NCBI RefSeq assembly: GCF_000321045.1
Contig: NZ_HE578945.1
Span: 1,955,735 to 1,993,973, forward strand
DNA: 38,239 nucleotides
Reading direction: 5' to 3'
DNA from: Phytobacter massiliensis JC163
Lineage (GTDB): Bacteria; Pseudomonadota; Gammaproteobacteria; Enterobacterales; Enterobacteriaceae
Below the pieces are notes generated by a model, which was given only the letters and a program-made list of their open reading frames with translations, did no database searches and had not been told where the DNA came from. The translations under genes were made by a program, and so were the position numbers. Shown piece after piece: positions 1-8,839 of this stretch (positions are counted from its first letter, which is position 1; the number at the start of each line of letters is the position of its first letter).

Positions 1-1695
1 GGTGGTGATGCGTTTAGCCAGCTCCTGCAGGCGCTTCATCTCTACCTTATTCGGGTAGCTCTCGTCCCACTCGTGGTTGAGATAAGGCGACCAGGTAAAG
101 GAGTGCATATTCATCGGACGCCACTCTTTCACCACGCATTCGCCAGCATCCAGCGCGTCGCGGTAAAGGTTAACCATTTCGGTGGCGTCTTCGAGGGTCG
201 CTACGCCGTCCTGCTCCAGCTTATCGGCATAGATTTTGCGCGGCGTCGGGTGTTTTTTGATTTTCTGGTACATCAGCGGCTGGGTTGCGCTCGGCTCGTC
301 GGCTTCGTTGTGGCCGTGACGGCGGTAGCACACCAGATCGATAAAGACATCGCGCTTGAAGGTGTTACGGAAATCCAGCGCCAGACGGGTCACAAATGCG
401 ACCGCTTCCGGGTCATCCGCGTTAACGTGGAAAATCGGCGCCTGTACCATTTTACCGATGTCGGTGCAGTACGGCGTGGAACGGGCATCCAGCGGGTTCG
501 AGGTGGTAAAGCCCACCTGGTTGTTGATAACGATGCGAACGGTGCCGCCCACTTCGTATCCCCGCGCTTTGGACATGTTCAGGGTTTCCTGCACCACGCC
601 CTGCCCGGTGACCGCCGCGTCGCCGTGAATGGTGATCGGCAGCACTTTGTTGCTGCTCGGCTCGTCCAGACGATCGAGACGCGCACGCACGGAGCCCATC
701 ACCACCGGGCTTACGATTTCCAGGTGCGACGGGTTGAACGCCAGCGCCAGGTGCACCAGGCCGCCTTCGGTTTCGATATCGGACGAGAAGCCCATGTGGT
801 ACTTCACGTCGCCGGTGCCAAGGTGTTCTTTATGCTTACCGGCGAATTCGTCGAACAGGTCCTGAGGTTTTTTACCCAGCACGTTGATAAGCACGTTCAG
901 ACGACCACGGTGGGCCATGCCCAGCACCACTTCACGGGTGCCGCTTTTACCCGCATGGCGAATCATCTCTTTTAGCATCGGCACCAGCGCGTCGCCGCCT
1001 TCCAGCGAGAAGCGTTTCGCGCCGGGGAATTTCGCTCCCAGGTAGCGCTCCATGCCTTCCGCCGCGGTCAGCTCGCCCAGAAAACGTTTTTTCTCTTCGG
1101 CGCTAAAGCTGGCTTTACCGGCAACGGATTCGATACGCTGCTGGATCCAGCGCTTCTCTTCGGTGCTGGTGATATGCATATATTCCGCGCCGATAGAGCT
1201 GCAGTAGGTCTGCTTGAGCGCGGCAATCAGCTCGCCGAGCTGCATGGTGTCTTTGCCAATAGCAAACGACCCCACGTTGAAGGTTTCCTGGAAATCCGCT
1301 TCGGTGAGGTCGTGGAAGGCAGGATCGAGATCCGCAACGCGTTCCTGTTGCCACAGCCCCAGCGGGTCAAGGTTCGCCTGCTGATGCCCACGGAAACGGT
1401 AGGCGTTGATCAGCTGCAGGACTTTGACCTGTTTCGCATTGGTGTCAGGGTCGGTAACGGAAGAGGAATAACGTGATGCATCTTTCGCCAGACGGCGGAA
1501 ATAATCACGTGTTTTGGAATGGAATTGATCCGGCTTCACTCCGGTGCCCGGAAGCTCTTCGAACATGGAGCGCCATGTTGCGTCGACCGAGTCAGGATCG
1601 GTTAAGAAGTCTTCATAGAGCTGCTCTATCCAGCTCTGGTTCGAGCCAGAGAGGTAAGAAGAGTCCAGCCAGGCTTTCAAAGCGCTGTTCTGCAT
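1..1695 (-). CDS. sucA: 2-oxoglutarate dehydrogenase E1 component (partial, N-terminal 565 codons)
   Basis: Thiamine-diphosphate-dependent E1 subunit of the 2-oxoglutarate dehydrogenase complex, which decarboxylates 2-oxoglutarate and passes the succinyl group to E2 (SucB). The frame is open from the ATG at 1695 to the left edge, which falls on a codon boundary; the family is about 935 residues, so roughly 370 C-terminal residues lie outside. The N-terminus reads MQNSALKAWLDSSYLSGSNQ, the enterobacterial SucA start. Further on, the HGDAAVTGQG block of the ThDP fold and the NNQVGF segment are visible. The start is preceded by AAGGGATC, a fair ribosome-binding site. It is downstream of sdhCDAB on the same strand, separated by a 369-base gap holding an ERIC-like and a REP element. 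In E. coli sucAB is transcribed both by read-through from sdh and from its own promoter. I could not place that promoter here. Confidence 0.97.
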   Translation of the reverse strand, partial: MQNSALKAWLDSSYLSGSNQSWIEQLYEDFLTDPDSVDATWRSMFEELPGTGVKPDQFHSKTRDYFRRLAKDASRYSSSVTDPDTNAKQVKVLQLINAYRFRGHQQANLDPLGLWQQERVADLDPAFHDLTEADFQETFNVGSFAIGKDTMQLGELIAALKQTYCSSIGAEYMHITSTEEKRWIQQRIESVAGKASFSAEEKKRFLGELTAAEGMERYLGAKFPGAKRFSLEGGDALVPMLKEMIRHAGKSGTREVVLGMAHRGRLNVLINVLGKKPQDLFDEFAGKHKEHLGTGDVKYHMGFSSDIETEGGLVHLALAFNPSHLEIVSPVVMGSVRARLDRLDEPSSNKVLPITIHGDAAVTGQGVVQETLNMSKARGYEVGGTVRIVINNQVGFTTSNPLDARSTPYCTDIGKMVQAPIFHVNADDPEAVAFVTRLALDFRNTFKRDVFIDLVCYRRHGHNEADEPSATQPLMYQKIKKHPTPRKIYADKLEQDGVATLEDATEMVNLYRDALDAGECVVKEWRPMNMHSFTWSPYLNHEWDESYPNKVEMKRLQELAKRITT

Positions 1696-1804
1696 CGTGA
1701 TCCCTTAAGCATTGTTATGCTTACTTCGCCGTGGATAACAACAACGCACACCACGTGTACGTTCCGGGGTTCACTTGCGAGCTCTTGGTTGGCCCGCGAA
1801 GGAA

Positions 1805-1973
1805 CCTTTAAAAACTGCCATTAATCTTCTGCGTTCAGGCTGCGACTTCGTTGGCTGCCTTCGCTTACCCCAGTCACATAGTTCACTATGCTCCTGGGAT
1901 GCGCTCAGTTGCCGCCTTGTCTCGCGCTGAACGCCTCGATTACTGGATGTGCCAATGTGGCGGTTTTTAAAGA
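1805..1973. repeat. ERIC-like (IRU) palindromic element
   Basis: The core at 1862-1902 carries both ERIC hallmarks as inverted arms: CGCTTACCCCAGTCAC and, 10 bases on, GCTCCTGGGATGCG. These correspond to the ERIC2 and ERIC1R primer sites with a few mismatches. The outer ends are also inverted: CCTTTAAAAACTGCCA (1805-1820) pairs with TGGCGGTTTTTAAAG (1958-1972) with one mismatch, and GCGTTCAG (1831-1838) pairs with CTGAACGC (1927-1934). The whole element, about 169 bases, would fold into one long imperfect hairpin in the sdhB-sucA transcript. Family membership is from recalled ERIC sequence; the palindromy is seen directly. Confidence 0.82.
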
Positions 1974-1990
1974 TTTCCTGCAATCCATTC

Positions 1991-2009
1991 CCTCTCCTTT
2001 CGGGAGAGG
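1991..2009. repeat. Small hairpin next to the REP element
   Basis: CCTCTCC (1991-1997) and GGAGAGG (2003-2009) form a 7-bp stem with a 5-base loop between the ERIC-like element and the REP palindrome. No U-run follows on either strand, so it is not an obvious terminator. It may help protect the 3' end of the sdh mRNA, which is inference. Confidence 0.5.
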
Positions 2010-2020
2010 CTAGCTTGTAG

Positions 2021-2050
2021 CCCGGATAAGGCGCGTGCGCCGCATCCGGG
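2021..2050. repeat. REP palindrome downstream of sdhB
   Basis: CCCGGATAAGGCG (2021-2033) faces CGCCGCATCCGGG (2038-2050), the typical enterobacterial REP arm pair. It lies 15 bases beyond the sdhB stop. REP stems at operon-internal 3' ends commonly block exonucleases or reduce read-through. Confidence 0.88.
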
Positions 2051-2064
2051 ACTTTTTTGCTGAC

Positions 2065-2781
2065 TTACGCGCTGCGCTGCAACAACATCGACTTAATATG
2101 GCCGATGGCGCGCGTCGGGTTCAGCCCTTTCGGACATACGCTGACGCAGTTCATGATGCTGTGACAGCGGAATACGCTGAAAGCATCGCTCAACCCTTCC
2201 AGACGGCTATCGGTTTCCGTATCGCGGCTGTCGATCAGGAAACGGTACGCCGCCAGCAGACCGGCCGGGCCGATAAACTTGTCCGGATTCCACCAGAAAG
2301 ACGGACAGGAGGTTGAACAGCAGGCACACAGAATACATTCGTACAGCCCGTCGAGTTTTTCACGCTGCTCTGGCATCTGCAGATGCTCGCGTGCAGGTGG
2401 ATTCTGCCCATTATTCAATAAGTAAGGCTTAATCTTCTCATATTGGGCATAGAATTGCCCCATGTCCACAACCAAATCGCGGATTACCGGCAGGCCGGGC
2501 AGCGGGCGAATAACAATCTTCTGTTTGCCATTGCCCAGCGCCGACAGTGGAGTAATACACGCCAGGCCGTTTTTGCCGTTCATGTTCAGGCCGTCTGAAC
2601 CGCACACCCCTTCACGGCAGGAGCGACGAAAAGAGAGGCTCGGGTCCTGCTCTTTAAGCTGCATTAAGGCATCCAGCAGCATCATGTCGCGGCCTTCTTC
2701 CCCTTCCAGCGTGTAGTCCTGCATGCGCGGCGCATCGTCAACGTCCGGGTTATAACGATAGATCGAAAATTCGAATTTCAT
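2065..2781 (-). CDS. sdhB: Succinate dehydrogenase iron-sulfur subunit
   Basis: Carries electrons from the FAD of SdhA through three Fe-S clusters to ubiquinone at the inner membrane (complex II). The protein is 238 residues, the E. coli length. The [2Fe-2S] ligands are C55, C60, D63 and C75. The [4Fe-4S] ligands are C149, C152, C155 and C216, within a CILCACCSTSCP block. The [3Fe-4S] ligands are C159, C206 and C212. The N-terminal half is a ferredoxin-like domain and the C-terminal half the alpha-helical two-cluster domain. The gene follows sdhA by 15 bases and is the last sdh gene before the ERIC/REP gap. All ligands are intact and nothing unusual is seen. Confidence 0.99.
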   Translation of the reverse strand: MKFEFSIYRYNPDVDDAPRMQDYTLEGEEGRDMMLLDALMQLKEQDPSLSFRRSCREGVCGSDGLNMNGKNGLACITPLSALGNGKQKIVIRPLPGLPVIRDLVVDMGQFYAQYEKIKPYLLNNGQNPPAREHLQMPEQREKLDGLYECILCACCSTSCPSFWWNPDKFIGPAGLLAAYRFLIDSRDTETDSRLEGLSDAFSVFRCHSIMNCVSVCPKGLNPTRAIGHIKSMLLQRSA

Positions 2782-2796
2782 TTTCCACTCTCCGCA

Positions 2797-4563
2797 TTAA
2801 TAAGTACGAATCTTCGGCGGGAACGCCGGACGTAGTTTCGGTTCCATATTGACGCTGCGACGCGTCATGGACTCGCTCTCTGGCAGATACAGGGAGTGAC
2901 ACAGCCAGTTTTCATCGTCGCGATCCGGGTAGTCGAAGCGGCTATGCGCGCCACGGCTCTCAGTGCGGAAGTTTGCGGAAACGGCGGTGGCGTACGCGGT
3001 TTCCATCAGGTTGTCGAGTTCCAGACACTCAACGCGCTGGGTGTTGAACTCGCTGGAGGTATCATCCAGACGGGCGTTTTTCAGGCGCTCGCGGATACCC
3101 TTGAGCTGCTCCAGCCCTTTCGCCATCGCATCGCCTTCACGGAATACGGAGAAGTTGTGCTGCATGCACTCCTGCAACGCTTTACGGATAACAACCGGGT
3201 CTTCGCCGTCACGGTTGTTGTTCCAGCGGTTGAGGCGCTCCAGCGACGCTTCCACGTCGGAGTCGCTGGCATCACGCAGCGGCCCCTGCTCGGCAATGGA
3301 TTCCTGCAGGTGCAGACCGGCCGCGCGGCCAAAGACCACGAGGTCGAGCAGCGAGTTGCCGCCCAGACGGTTGGCGCCGTGAACCGATACGCAGGCGATC
3401 TCGCCCACCGCGAACAGCCCCGGGATCACCACGTCTTCGCCCTGCGCGTTAACGGTCAGCGCCTGGCCGGTTACTTTGGTCGGAATACCGCCCATCATGT
3501 AGTGGCAGGTCGGGATAACCGGAATCGGCTCTTTCACCGGATCAACGTGGGCGAAAGTGCGCGACAGCTCCAGAATGCCCGGCAGGCGGGATTCCAGCAC
3601 CTCTTTACCGAGGTGATCGAGTTTCAGCTTGGCGTGCGGTCCCCACGGACCGTCGCAGCCGCGGCCTTCACGGATTTCGATCATGATGGAACGCGCCACC
3701 ACGTCACGACCCGCCAGGTCCTTCGCATTCGGCGCGTAACGCTCCATAAAGCGCTCGCCATGTTTGTTCAGCAGGTAACCGCCTTCACCACGGCAGCCTT
3801 CTGTGACCAGAACGCCCGCGCCGGCGATACCGGTCGGGTGGAACTGCCACATCTCCATATCCTGCACCGGCACGCCTGCGCGCAGCGCCATACCGACGCC
3901 GTCACCGGTATTGATGTGGGCATTGGTGGTGGACTGGTAAATACGGCCTGCGCCGCCGGTCGCCAGCACGGTCGCGCGGGCTTTAAAGTAGACCACTTCA
4001 CCGGTTTCGATGCACAGCGCGGTGCAGCCGATAACCGCGCCGTCCTGGTTTTTCACCAGATCCAGCGCGTACCATTCGGAGAAGATGGTGGTGTGGTTTT
4101 TCAGGTTCTGCTGATAAAGCGTGTGCAGCAGCGCATGACCGGTACGGTCAGCCGCCGCCGCCGTGCGCGCCGCCTGCTCGCCGCCGAAGTTTTTCGACTG
4201 GCCGCCAAACGGGCGCTGATAGATTCGGCCATCGTCCAGACGGGAGAACGGCAAACCCATATGTTCCAGCTCCAGAATCGCTTCGGGGCCGGTTTTACAC
4301 ATATATTCGATAGCGTCCTGGTCGCCGATGTAATCGGAGCCTTTTACCGTATCGTACATGTGCCATTCCCAATTATCCTCGTGCGTATTGCCCAGCGCGA
4401 CGGTGATGCCGCCCTGCGCCGACACGGTATGGGAACGGGTTGGGAAAACTTTAGAGAGCAGCGCGCAGGTCTGGCCGCTCTGGGAAATTTGTAGCGCCGC
4501 GCGCATACCTGCGCCGCCTGCGCCAATAACAACAGCGTCAAATTCTCTGACTGGCAATTTCAT
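2797..4563 (-). CDS. sdhA: Succinate dehydrogenase flavoprotein subunit
   Basis: Catalytic subunit of complex II, oxidising succinate to fumarate with covalently bound FAD. The start chosen gives [11 protein letters not shown] and 588 residues, the E. coli length; an ATG four codons upstream is possible but not conserved. The dinucleotide-binding motif VIGAGGAGM spans residues 12-20. H45 in SHTVSAQGG is the FAD attachment histidine, H242 lies in QFHPTG and R286 in GRDVVAR at the active site. The sdhD stop and sdhA start overlap as TGATG, indicating translational coupling. It belongs to the sdhCDAB-suc operon and shows no defects. Confidence 0.99.
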   Translation of the reverse strand: MKLPVREFDAVVIGAGGAGMRAALQISQSGQTCALLSKVFPTRSHTVSAQGGITVALGNTHEDNWEWHMYDTVKGSDYIGDQDAIEYMCKTGPEAILELEHMGLPFSRLDDGRIYQRPFGGQSKNFGGEQAARTAAAADRTGHALLHTLYQQNLKNHTTIFSEWYALDLVKNQDGAVIGCTALCIETGEVVYFKARATVLATGGAGRIYQSTTNAHINTGDGVGMALRAGVPVQDMEMWQFHPTGIAGAGVLVTEGCRGEGGYLLNKHGERFMERYAPNAKDLAGRDVVARSIMIEIREGRGCDGPWGPHAKLKLDHLGKEVLESRLPGILELSRTFAHVDPVKEPIPVIPTCHYMMGGIPTKVTGQALTVNAQGEDVVIPGLFAVGEIACVSVHGANRLGGNSLLDLVVFGRAAGLHLQESIAEQGPLRDASDSDVEASLERLNRWNNNRDGEDPVVIRKALQECMQHNFSVFREGDAMAKGLEQLKGIRERLKNARLDDTSSEFNTQRVECLELDNLMETAYATAVSANFRTESRGAHSRFDYPDRDDENWLCHSLYLPESESMTRRSVNMEPKLRPAFPPKIRTY

Positions 4564-4910
4564 CACACACCCCACACCACAACGAATCCATAAATAACGT
4601 AAACCGCGAGCGCAACGACGATAGCCAGTTGCAGAATCAGGCGTACAGCCACCGATTTAACGTAGTCGGTCAGCACCTGCCACATCCCAATCCAGGCATG
4701 AATTAGCGTGGAGAAGAGCGCCAGCAGCGTGAAGACTTTGGTGAAGGCAGAGGAGAAGAAGCCCGTCCAGACTTGCCAGGTGACCTCGCCAGTGACGGCG
4801 AAGAACCCGACCATGTAGATAATGTACAGCGTCAGGACGATTGCGGTAGCGCGGACCAGAATAAAGTCATGTACGCCATTGCGTCCTAATGCGGAGGCGT
4901 TGCTTACCAT
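4563..4910 (-). CDS. sdhD: Succinate dehydrogenase membrane anchor subunit SdhD
   Basis: Small cytochrome b556 subunit that anchors SdhAB in the inner membrane and contributes to the haem and ubiquinone sites. The 115 residues match the E. coli length when [12 protein letters not shown] is taken as the N-terminus. Three hydrophobic segments are visible, near residues 17-38, 57-80 and 88-113. H71 is the haem b ligand and D82-Y83 contribute to the quinone pocket. The start overlaps the 3' end of sdhC by 7 bases and the stop overlaps the sdhA start, so the three genes are tightly coupled. In E. coli the sdh mRNA is a target of the sRNAs RyhB and Spot 42. Confidence 0.98.
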   Translation of the reverse strand: MVSNASALGRNGVHDFILVRATAIVLTLYIIYMVGFFAVTGEVTWQVWTGFFSSAFTKVFTLLALFSTLIHAWIGMWQVLTDYVKSVAVRLILQLAIVVALAVYVIYGFVVVWGV

Positions 4911-5293
4911 ACGAGGACTCCTGCGAGAAGTGAAAGCACGACAGTTATTGCAAAACAGATAGTAGCGGAGCGTTTTCCTGCTTCGAATGTCTCTTCCAGC
5001 CAACCGAAGTCCATCAGCATATGGCGAATACCGCCAACCGCGTGATAGGCCAGCGCCGTCAGAATGCCCCACATAATAAATTTAACAAAGAAGCCGCTCA
5101 TGATGGCGGAAGCGGTTTGAAAACCGTCTTGAGATGACAGCGACAGCCCCAGTAACCACAGCAGGATCCCGACAGCCACAAAAGTAATGACGCCGGAAAC
5201 ACGGTGCAGAATGGACGCTATCGCCGTGGCAGGAAACCGAATCGTTGTGAGATCCAGATTAACAGGTCTCTGTTTTTTCACATTTTTTATCAT
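4904..5293 (-). CDS. sdhC: Succinate dehydrogenase cytochrome b556 subunit SdhC
   Basis: Large cytochrome b subunit of complex II and first gene of the operon. Starting at [12 protein letters not shown] gives 129 residues, the usual length; an upstream ATG (MWALF...) would add five residues and is less likely. S27 and R31 in SILHRVSG are the quinone-site residues and H84 in LAYH is the haem ligand. Three transmembrane helices are apparent. A promoter lies about 175 bases upstream at 5467-5495. The 5' leader is long, in keeping with post-transcriptional control of this operon in relatives. Confidence 0.98.
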   Translation of the reverse strand: MIKNVKKQRPVNLDLTTIRFPATAIASILHRVSGVITFVAVGILLWLLGLSLSSQDGFQTASAIMSGFFVKFIMWGILTALAYHAVGGIRHMLMDFGWLEETFEAGKRSATICFAITVVLSLLAGVLVW

Positions 5294-5466
5294 GAATAAC
5301 GCCCACATGCTGTTCTTATAGTTTCCTTCCTCCGGTCTGCGTGCGGGTCAGACAGCGTCCTTTTCTATAACTGCGCGTCATGCAAAATTTCAGCTTCCAG
5401 ATGCGAAACGACAGGTTACAACGCTGGGTGGCTCGGGATTGCAGGTTATTCCGGAGACCTGGCGGC

Positions 5467-5495
5467 AGTATAGGTCGTTCACAAAATCATTACAA
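5467..5495 (-). promoter_or_regulatory. Sigma-70 promoter of sdhCDAB
   Basis: On the minus strand, TTGTAA (5490-5495) and TATACT (5467-5472) are separated by 17 bases. The arrangement resembles the mapped E. coli sdh promoter from memory. The 5294-5945 gap between sdhC and gltA holds this promoter, the gltA promoter and AT-rich spacer sequence where ArcA and CRP sites are expected. I could not fix individual activator sites. Confidence 0.8.
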
Positions 5496-5605
5496 TTATC
5501 CTACATATAGTTTGTCGGGTTTTATGCAGAACAGTGATGCTCGTCACGATACCAACATTTATTTAAATTTTAATCATCTGATTTGACAAATATTAAACAT
5601 TATTG

Positions 5606-5635
5606 TTACAAACTTCACCCGGAGAGAGTTATAAT
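5606..5635 (+). promoter_or_regulatory. Sigma-70 promoter of gltA
   Basis: TTACAA (5606-5611) and TATAAT (5630-5635) with an 18-base spacer point towards gltA. The surrounding TTGTTACAAAC and TTATAATTCGC resemble the upstream E. coli gltA promoter. The leader to the start codon is about 305 bases, in which no further gene is seen. Confidence 0.75.
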
Positions 5636-5945
5636 TCGCAAAAGTTATGGGGTCTTGCTTTCACCTGCCAATAAGTTATGCAACAGTGTGATGGTATTGA
5701 CCGAAGTAATCAGGACAGTTATTAGTGATAGACAGGTTTGACATATTCGGACTGCCGGAAACCTGATTTGTTGTTGTTTCGACTGGACTTTCAAAGTGTA
5801 CCTGCACGCGCCCATCGCTCTGTACCCTGGTTCCTCCCCTCAGCAGAGCCGCGAGCCAAATAACAATCTGGTAACGTTTGAAGTCAGTTGAATACGAATC
5901 CGGTAACGGGCAGTCTTAAGCAATAAGGCGCTAAGGAGACCGTAA

Positions 5946-7232
5946 ATGGCTGATAAAAAGGCAAACCTCACCTATAACGGTGACGCTGCTATCGAACTGG
6001 ATGTGCTAAAAGGCACGCTCGGTCAGGATGTTATTGATATCCGTAGTCTCGGCTCAAAAGGAGTGTTTACTTTTGATCCAGGTTTCACCTCTACCGCATC
6101 ATGCGAATCCAAAATTACTTTTATCGACGGCGATGAAGGTATTCTGTTACATCGCGGTTTCCCGATCGATCAGTTAGCCACCGAATCCAACTATCTGGAA
6201 GTGTGCTACATCCTGCTGTACGGTGAAAAACCGACGCAGGAGCAATATGACGAATTTAAAACCATCGTTACCCGCCACACCATGATTCACGAGCAGATTA
6301 CTCGTCTGTTCCACGGCTTCCGCCGCGACTCTCACCCGATGGCGGTGCTGTGCGGCGTAACCGGCGCGCTGGCGGCCTTCTATCACGACTCGCTGGATGT
6401 TAACAATCCGCGCCACCGTGAGATTGCCGCGTTCCGTCTGCTGTCCAAAATGCCGACCGTAGCGGCAATGTGCTACAAGTACTCCATCGGTCAGCCGTTT
6501 GTTTATCCGCGTAACGACCTCTCTTATGCGGGCAACTTCCTGAATATGATGTTCTCAACGCCGTGCGAAACCTATGAGGTTAACCCGGTACTGGAACGCG
6601 CGATGGACCGTATTCTGATCCTGCACGCCGACCATGAGCAGAACGCTTCTACGTCAACCGTGCGTACCGCAGGCTCTTCGGGCGCAAACCCGTTTGCCTG
6701 TATCGCGGCGGGCATCGCTTCCCTGTGGGGGCCTGCCCACGGTGGCGCTAACGAAGCGGCGCTGAAAATGCTGGAAGAAATCAGCACCGTTAAGCACATT
6801 CCGGAATTCCTGCGCCGCGCCAAAGACAAAAACGATTCGTTCCGTCTGATGGGCTTCGGTCACCGTGTCTATAAGAACTATGACCCGCGCGCGACCGTAA
6901 TGCGTGAAACCTGCCATGAAGTGCTGCGTGAACTGGGCACCAAAGACGATCTGCTGGAAGTGGCGATGGAGCTGGAACACATCGCGCTGAACGACCCGTA
7001 CTTCATTGAGCGTAAGCTCTATCCGAACGTGGACTTCTACTCCGGTATCATCCTGAAAGCGATGGGCATCCCCTCCTCCATGTTTACCGTTATCTTCGCG
7101 ATGGCGCGTACCGTGGGCTGGATTGCGCACTGGAATGAAATGCACGACGACGGGATTAAAATCGCCCGTCCGCGCCAGCTGTATACCGGTTACGATCAGC
7201 GCGAATTCAAATCGGATCTGGAAAAGCATTGA
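5946..7232 (+). CDS. gltA: Citrate synthase (type II, hexameric, NADH-sensitive)
   Basis: Condenses oxaloacetate and acetyl-CoA to citrate, the entry step of the TCA cycle. It has 428 residues, one more than E. coli, with a C-terminal [12 protein letters not shown] tail that differs from the E. coli end. Catalytic H265 in GPAHGG, H306 in GFGHRVYK and D363 in NVDFYSG are present. The long N-terminal domain (residues 1-50) is typical of the Gram-negative NADH-inhibited form. CTAAGGAGACC gives a strong ribosome-binding site before the ATG. It is divergent from sdhC and monocistronic, ending at a clear terminator. Confidence 0.99.
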   Translation: MADKKANLTYNGDAAIELDVLKGTLGQDVIDIRSLGSKGVFTFDPGFTSTASCESKITFIDGDEGILLHRGFPIDQLATESNYLEVCYILLYGEKPTQEQYDEFKTIVTRHTMIHEQITRLFHGFRRDSHPMAVLCGVTGALAAFYHDSLDVNNPRHREIAAFRLLSKMPTVAAMCYKYSIGQPFVYPRNDLSYAGNFLNMMFSTPCETYEVNPVLERAMDRILILHADHEQNASTSTVRTAGSSGANPFACIAAGIASLWGPAHGGANEAALKMLEEISTVKHIPEFLRRAKDKNDSFRLMGFGHRVYKNYDPRATVMRETCHEVLRELGTKDDLLEVAMELEHIALNDPYFIERKLYPNVDFYSGIILKAMGIPSSMFTVIFAMARTVGWIAHWNEMHDDGIKIARPRQLYTGYDQREFKSDLEKH

Positions 7233-7244
7233 TCTGATGGACGT

Positions 7245-7271
7245 AAAAAAACCCGCTGCGGCGGGTTTTTT
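7245..7271 (+). terminator. Intrinsic terminator of gltA
   Basis: ACCCGC-TGCG-GCGGGT stem (7251-7266) followed by a T-run to 7271 and preceded by an A-run, 12 bases after the gltA stop. The A-run could make it work in both directions and so also end the convergent nei transcript. Confidence 0.93.
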
Positions 7272-7295
7272 ATTGGCTGTATCTCAAGCTGCTCG

Positions 7296-8086
7296 CTACT
7301 TCTGGCACCCGGGGCACCAGTAAAAAGGCCTCGACGACAGCGTTGTTTTTTCAATCACCCCGCCACAGCGCTCGCACCTCTTCCCGGCGCGATGAAACAC
7401 CTTAAAGCGAAACAGCGCCCCGTGATGTTTTTATCGTCAACCCTGCCTCGCGTCTGGTAGGAGAGCCGCGGAATCTCCAGCAGCGCCCCGGCCAGCACAT
7501 CCAGCTGTTCGTCCGTGAGCTCCGCCGCTTTGTGCTGCGGGGCAAGGGCGGCATACCAGAGAATCTCCACCCGCAGATAATTCCCCAGCCCCGCCAGAAA
7601 TGCCTGATCGAGCAGCAGGCCGGAGAACTGGCGACGACGAAAACGCGGTGACAGCAGCCGCGCTTTGACCTGCTCTGTGGTAAGGGACATATCAAGCACA
7701 TCCGGCCCGACGCGCTGCAAAAAGGGGTGCGCGGCCAGCTGCTGAGCCGTCAGCAGTTCGATGTCCGAAGCGCTGTACAGCAAAATCGCTTTATCCGCCG
7801 CCGCCAGCCGCACGCGCAGTATCCGTGTGGTCGCCACCTCCTCCCCCGCATCGACCACCCGCCAGACGCCATACAGCTGATTGTGGCTGTACAGGGTCAG
7901 GCCGCCGGAGAAGTGAGTGAGCAGTGCTTTGCCCCGGGTTTCGATGCGCTCAATGGTCTGCCCGACAAGCGAGGAGGCGTGCGTTTGCAAATGCGGAAAA
8001 GCAAACCAGACCTCGGTTAAGGGTTTGCCTTTTATCGCGGCTTCAAGCGTATCCGCCGCACGGCGAATCTCCGGTCCTTCTGGCAT
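7296..8086 (-). pseudogene. nei: Endonuclease VIII, frameshifted (zinc finger out of frame)
   Basis: DNA glycosylase/AP lyase for oxidised pyrimidines. The start must be the ATG at 8086, because Pro2 of MPEGPEIRR is the catalytic nucleophile. The frame is normal through RGRVDD near residue 220. An A5 tract (complement of 7428-7432) then breaks it. One extra A would restore [15 protein letters not shown], the zinc finger CERCGG...YWCPGC and a stop at 7296, for exactly 263 codons, the E. coli length. As given, translation instead ends at 7355 with an unrelated tail of about 22 residues and no zinc finger, which is needed for DNA binding. It lies 15 bases downstream of pxpA in the same operon. 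The fault may be a homopolymer sequencing error. Confidence 0.9.
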
Positions 8087-8101
8087 CACAACATCCTTTC
8101 G

Positions 8102-8839
8102 TTAATCAGCAGTTACCTTTACACCACGAGCCTGAAAAGCGTCCCGCAGACGACCGGCAAATAATAGCGCACGATCGCCGTCGCCGTGCAGGCAGACCGT
8201 CTGCGCCATCACTGGCACCGACAGGCCATGAATACTTGTCACCTTCCCGTTTTGCACCATGTCGAGCGTCTGGGCCAGCGCCTCCTCATCATCGTGAATC
8301 AGCGCGCCGGGCTGCGAACGGGGCACCAGCGTACCATCATCCTGATAGCGCCGGTCGGCAAAGACCTCCTGGCGCGTGCTCAGGCCAACGCGTTCCCCGG
8401 CACGAATCAGTTCGCTTCCCGCCAGACCGACCAGCAGCAAGGAGGCGTCTGCGTCGCGGATAGCGCGAGCGATGGCATCCGCCAGCACAGCATCGGTTGC
8501 CGCCTGGTTATAGAGCATGCCGTGAGGTTTTACGTGGCGCAGATGCCCCCCTTCAGCGCGCACTATCGCCGCCAGCGCGCCAATCTGGTATAGCGTTTGC
8601 GCATAGACGGTCTCTGGCGGCAACTGCATCGCAGTGCGGCCAAAATTCTGCCGGTCGGGAAAACCAGGATGCGCCCCGACAGCGACGCCGTTTTTCAACG
8701 CCTCGCGCACGCAACTCAGCATGGTCTGCGCATCCCCGGCGTGAAAACCGCAGGCAATATTGGCCGAGGTGACCCGTTTTAGCAGCGCCGCGTCATTACC
8801 GCTCCCCTCGCCGAGATCGGCGTTAAGATCAATCCTCAT
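8102..8839 (-). CDS. pxpA: 5-oxoprolinase (ATP-hydrolysing) subunit A
   Basis: LamB/YcsF-family subunit of the three-part enzyme PxpABC, which uses ATP to open 5-oxoproline (pyroglutamate) to glutamate and so removes a spontaneous by-product of glutamine. It has 245 residues. The N-terminal [12 protein letters not shown] is the family signature, followed by [10 protein letters not shown] (residues 28-37) and [16 protein letters not shown] and TVCLHGDGD are conserved later. The start overlaps the end of pxpC by 11 bases. In E. coli the same pxpBCA-nei order occurs. Confidence 0.97.
   Translation of the reverse strand: MRIDLNADLGEGSGNDAALLKRVTSANIACGFHAGDAQTMLSCVREALKNGVAVGAHPGFPDRQNFGRTAMQLPPETVYAQTLYQIGALAAIVRAEGGHLRHVKPHGMLYNQAATDAVLADAIARAIRDADASLLLVGLAGSELIRAGERVGLSTRQEVFADRRYQDDGTLVPRSQPGALIHDDEEALAQTLDMVQNGKVTSIHGLSVPVMAQTVCLHGDGDRALLFAGRLRDAFQARGVKVTAD

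Noticed and set aside
1771-1983. 70-codon minus-strand ORF between sdhB and sucA
   Set aside because: It coincides with the ERIC-like palindrome, so the open frame is a product of the repeat and not a gene.
2896-4494. Long open frame of 532 codons on the plus strand opposite sdhA
   Set aside because: It mirrors the codon periodicity of sdhA on the other strand, has no recognisable domain and no ribosome-binding site. It is a shadow of a GC-rich gene.
5380-5586. 68-codon plus-strand ORF in the sdhC-gltA gap
   Set aside because: It lies over the sdh promoter, has no clear ribosome-binding site and its product resembles nothing known to me. Regulatory sequence explains the region.
5294-5945. 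Possible small RNA in the long sdhC-gltA gap
   Set aside because: The gap contains two divergent promoters but no terminator-like hairpin with a U-run that would end an sRNA.
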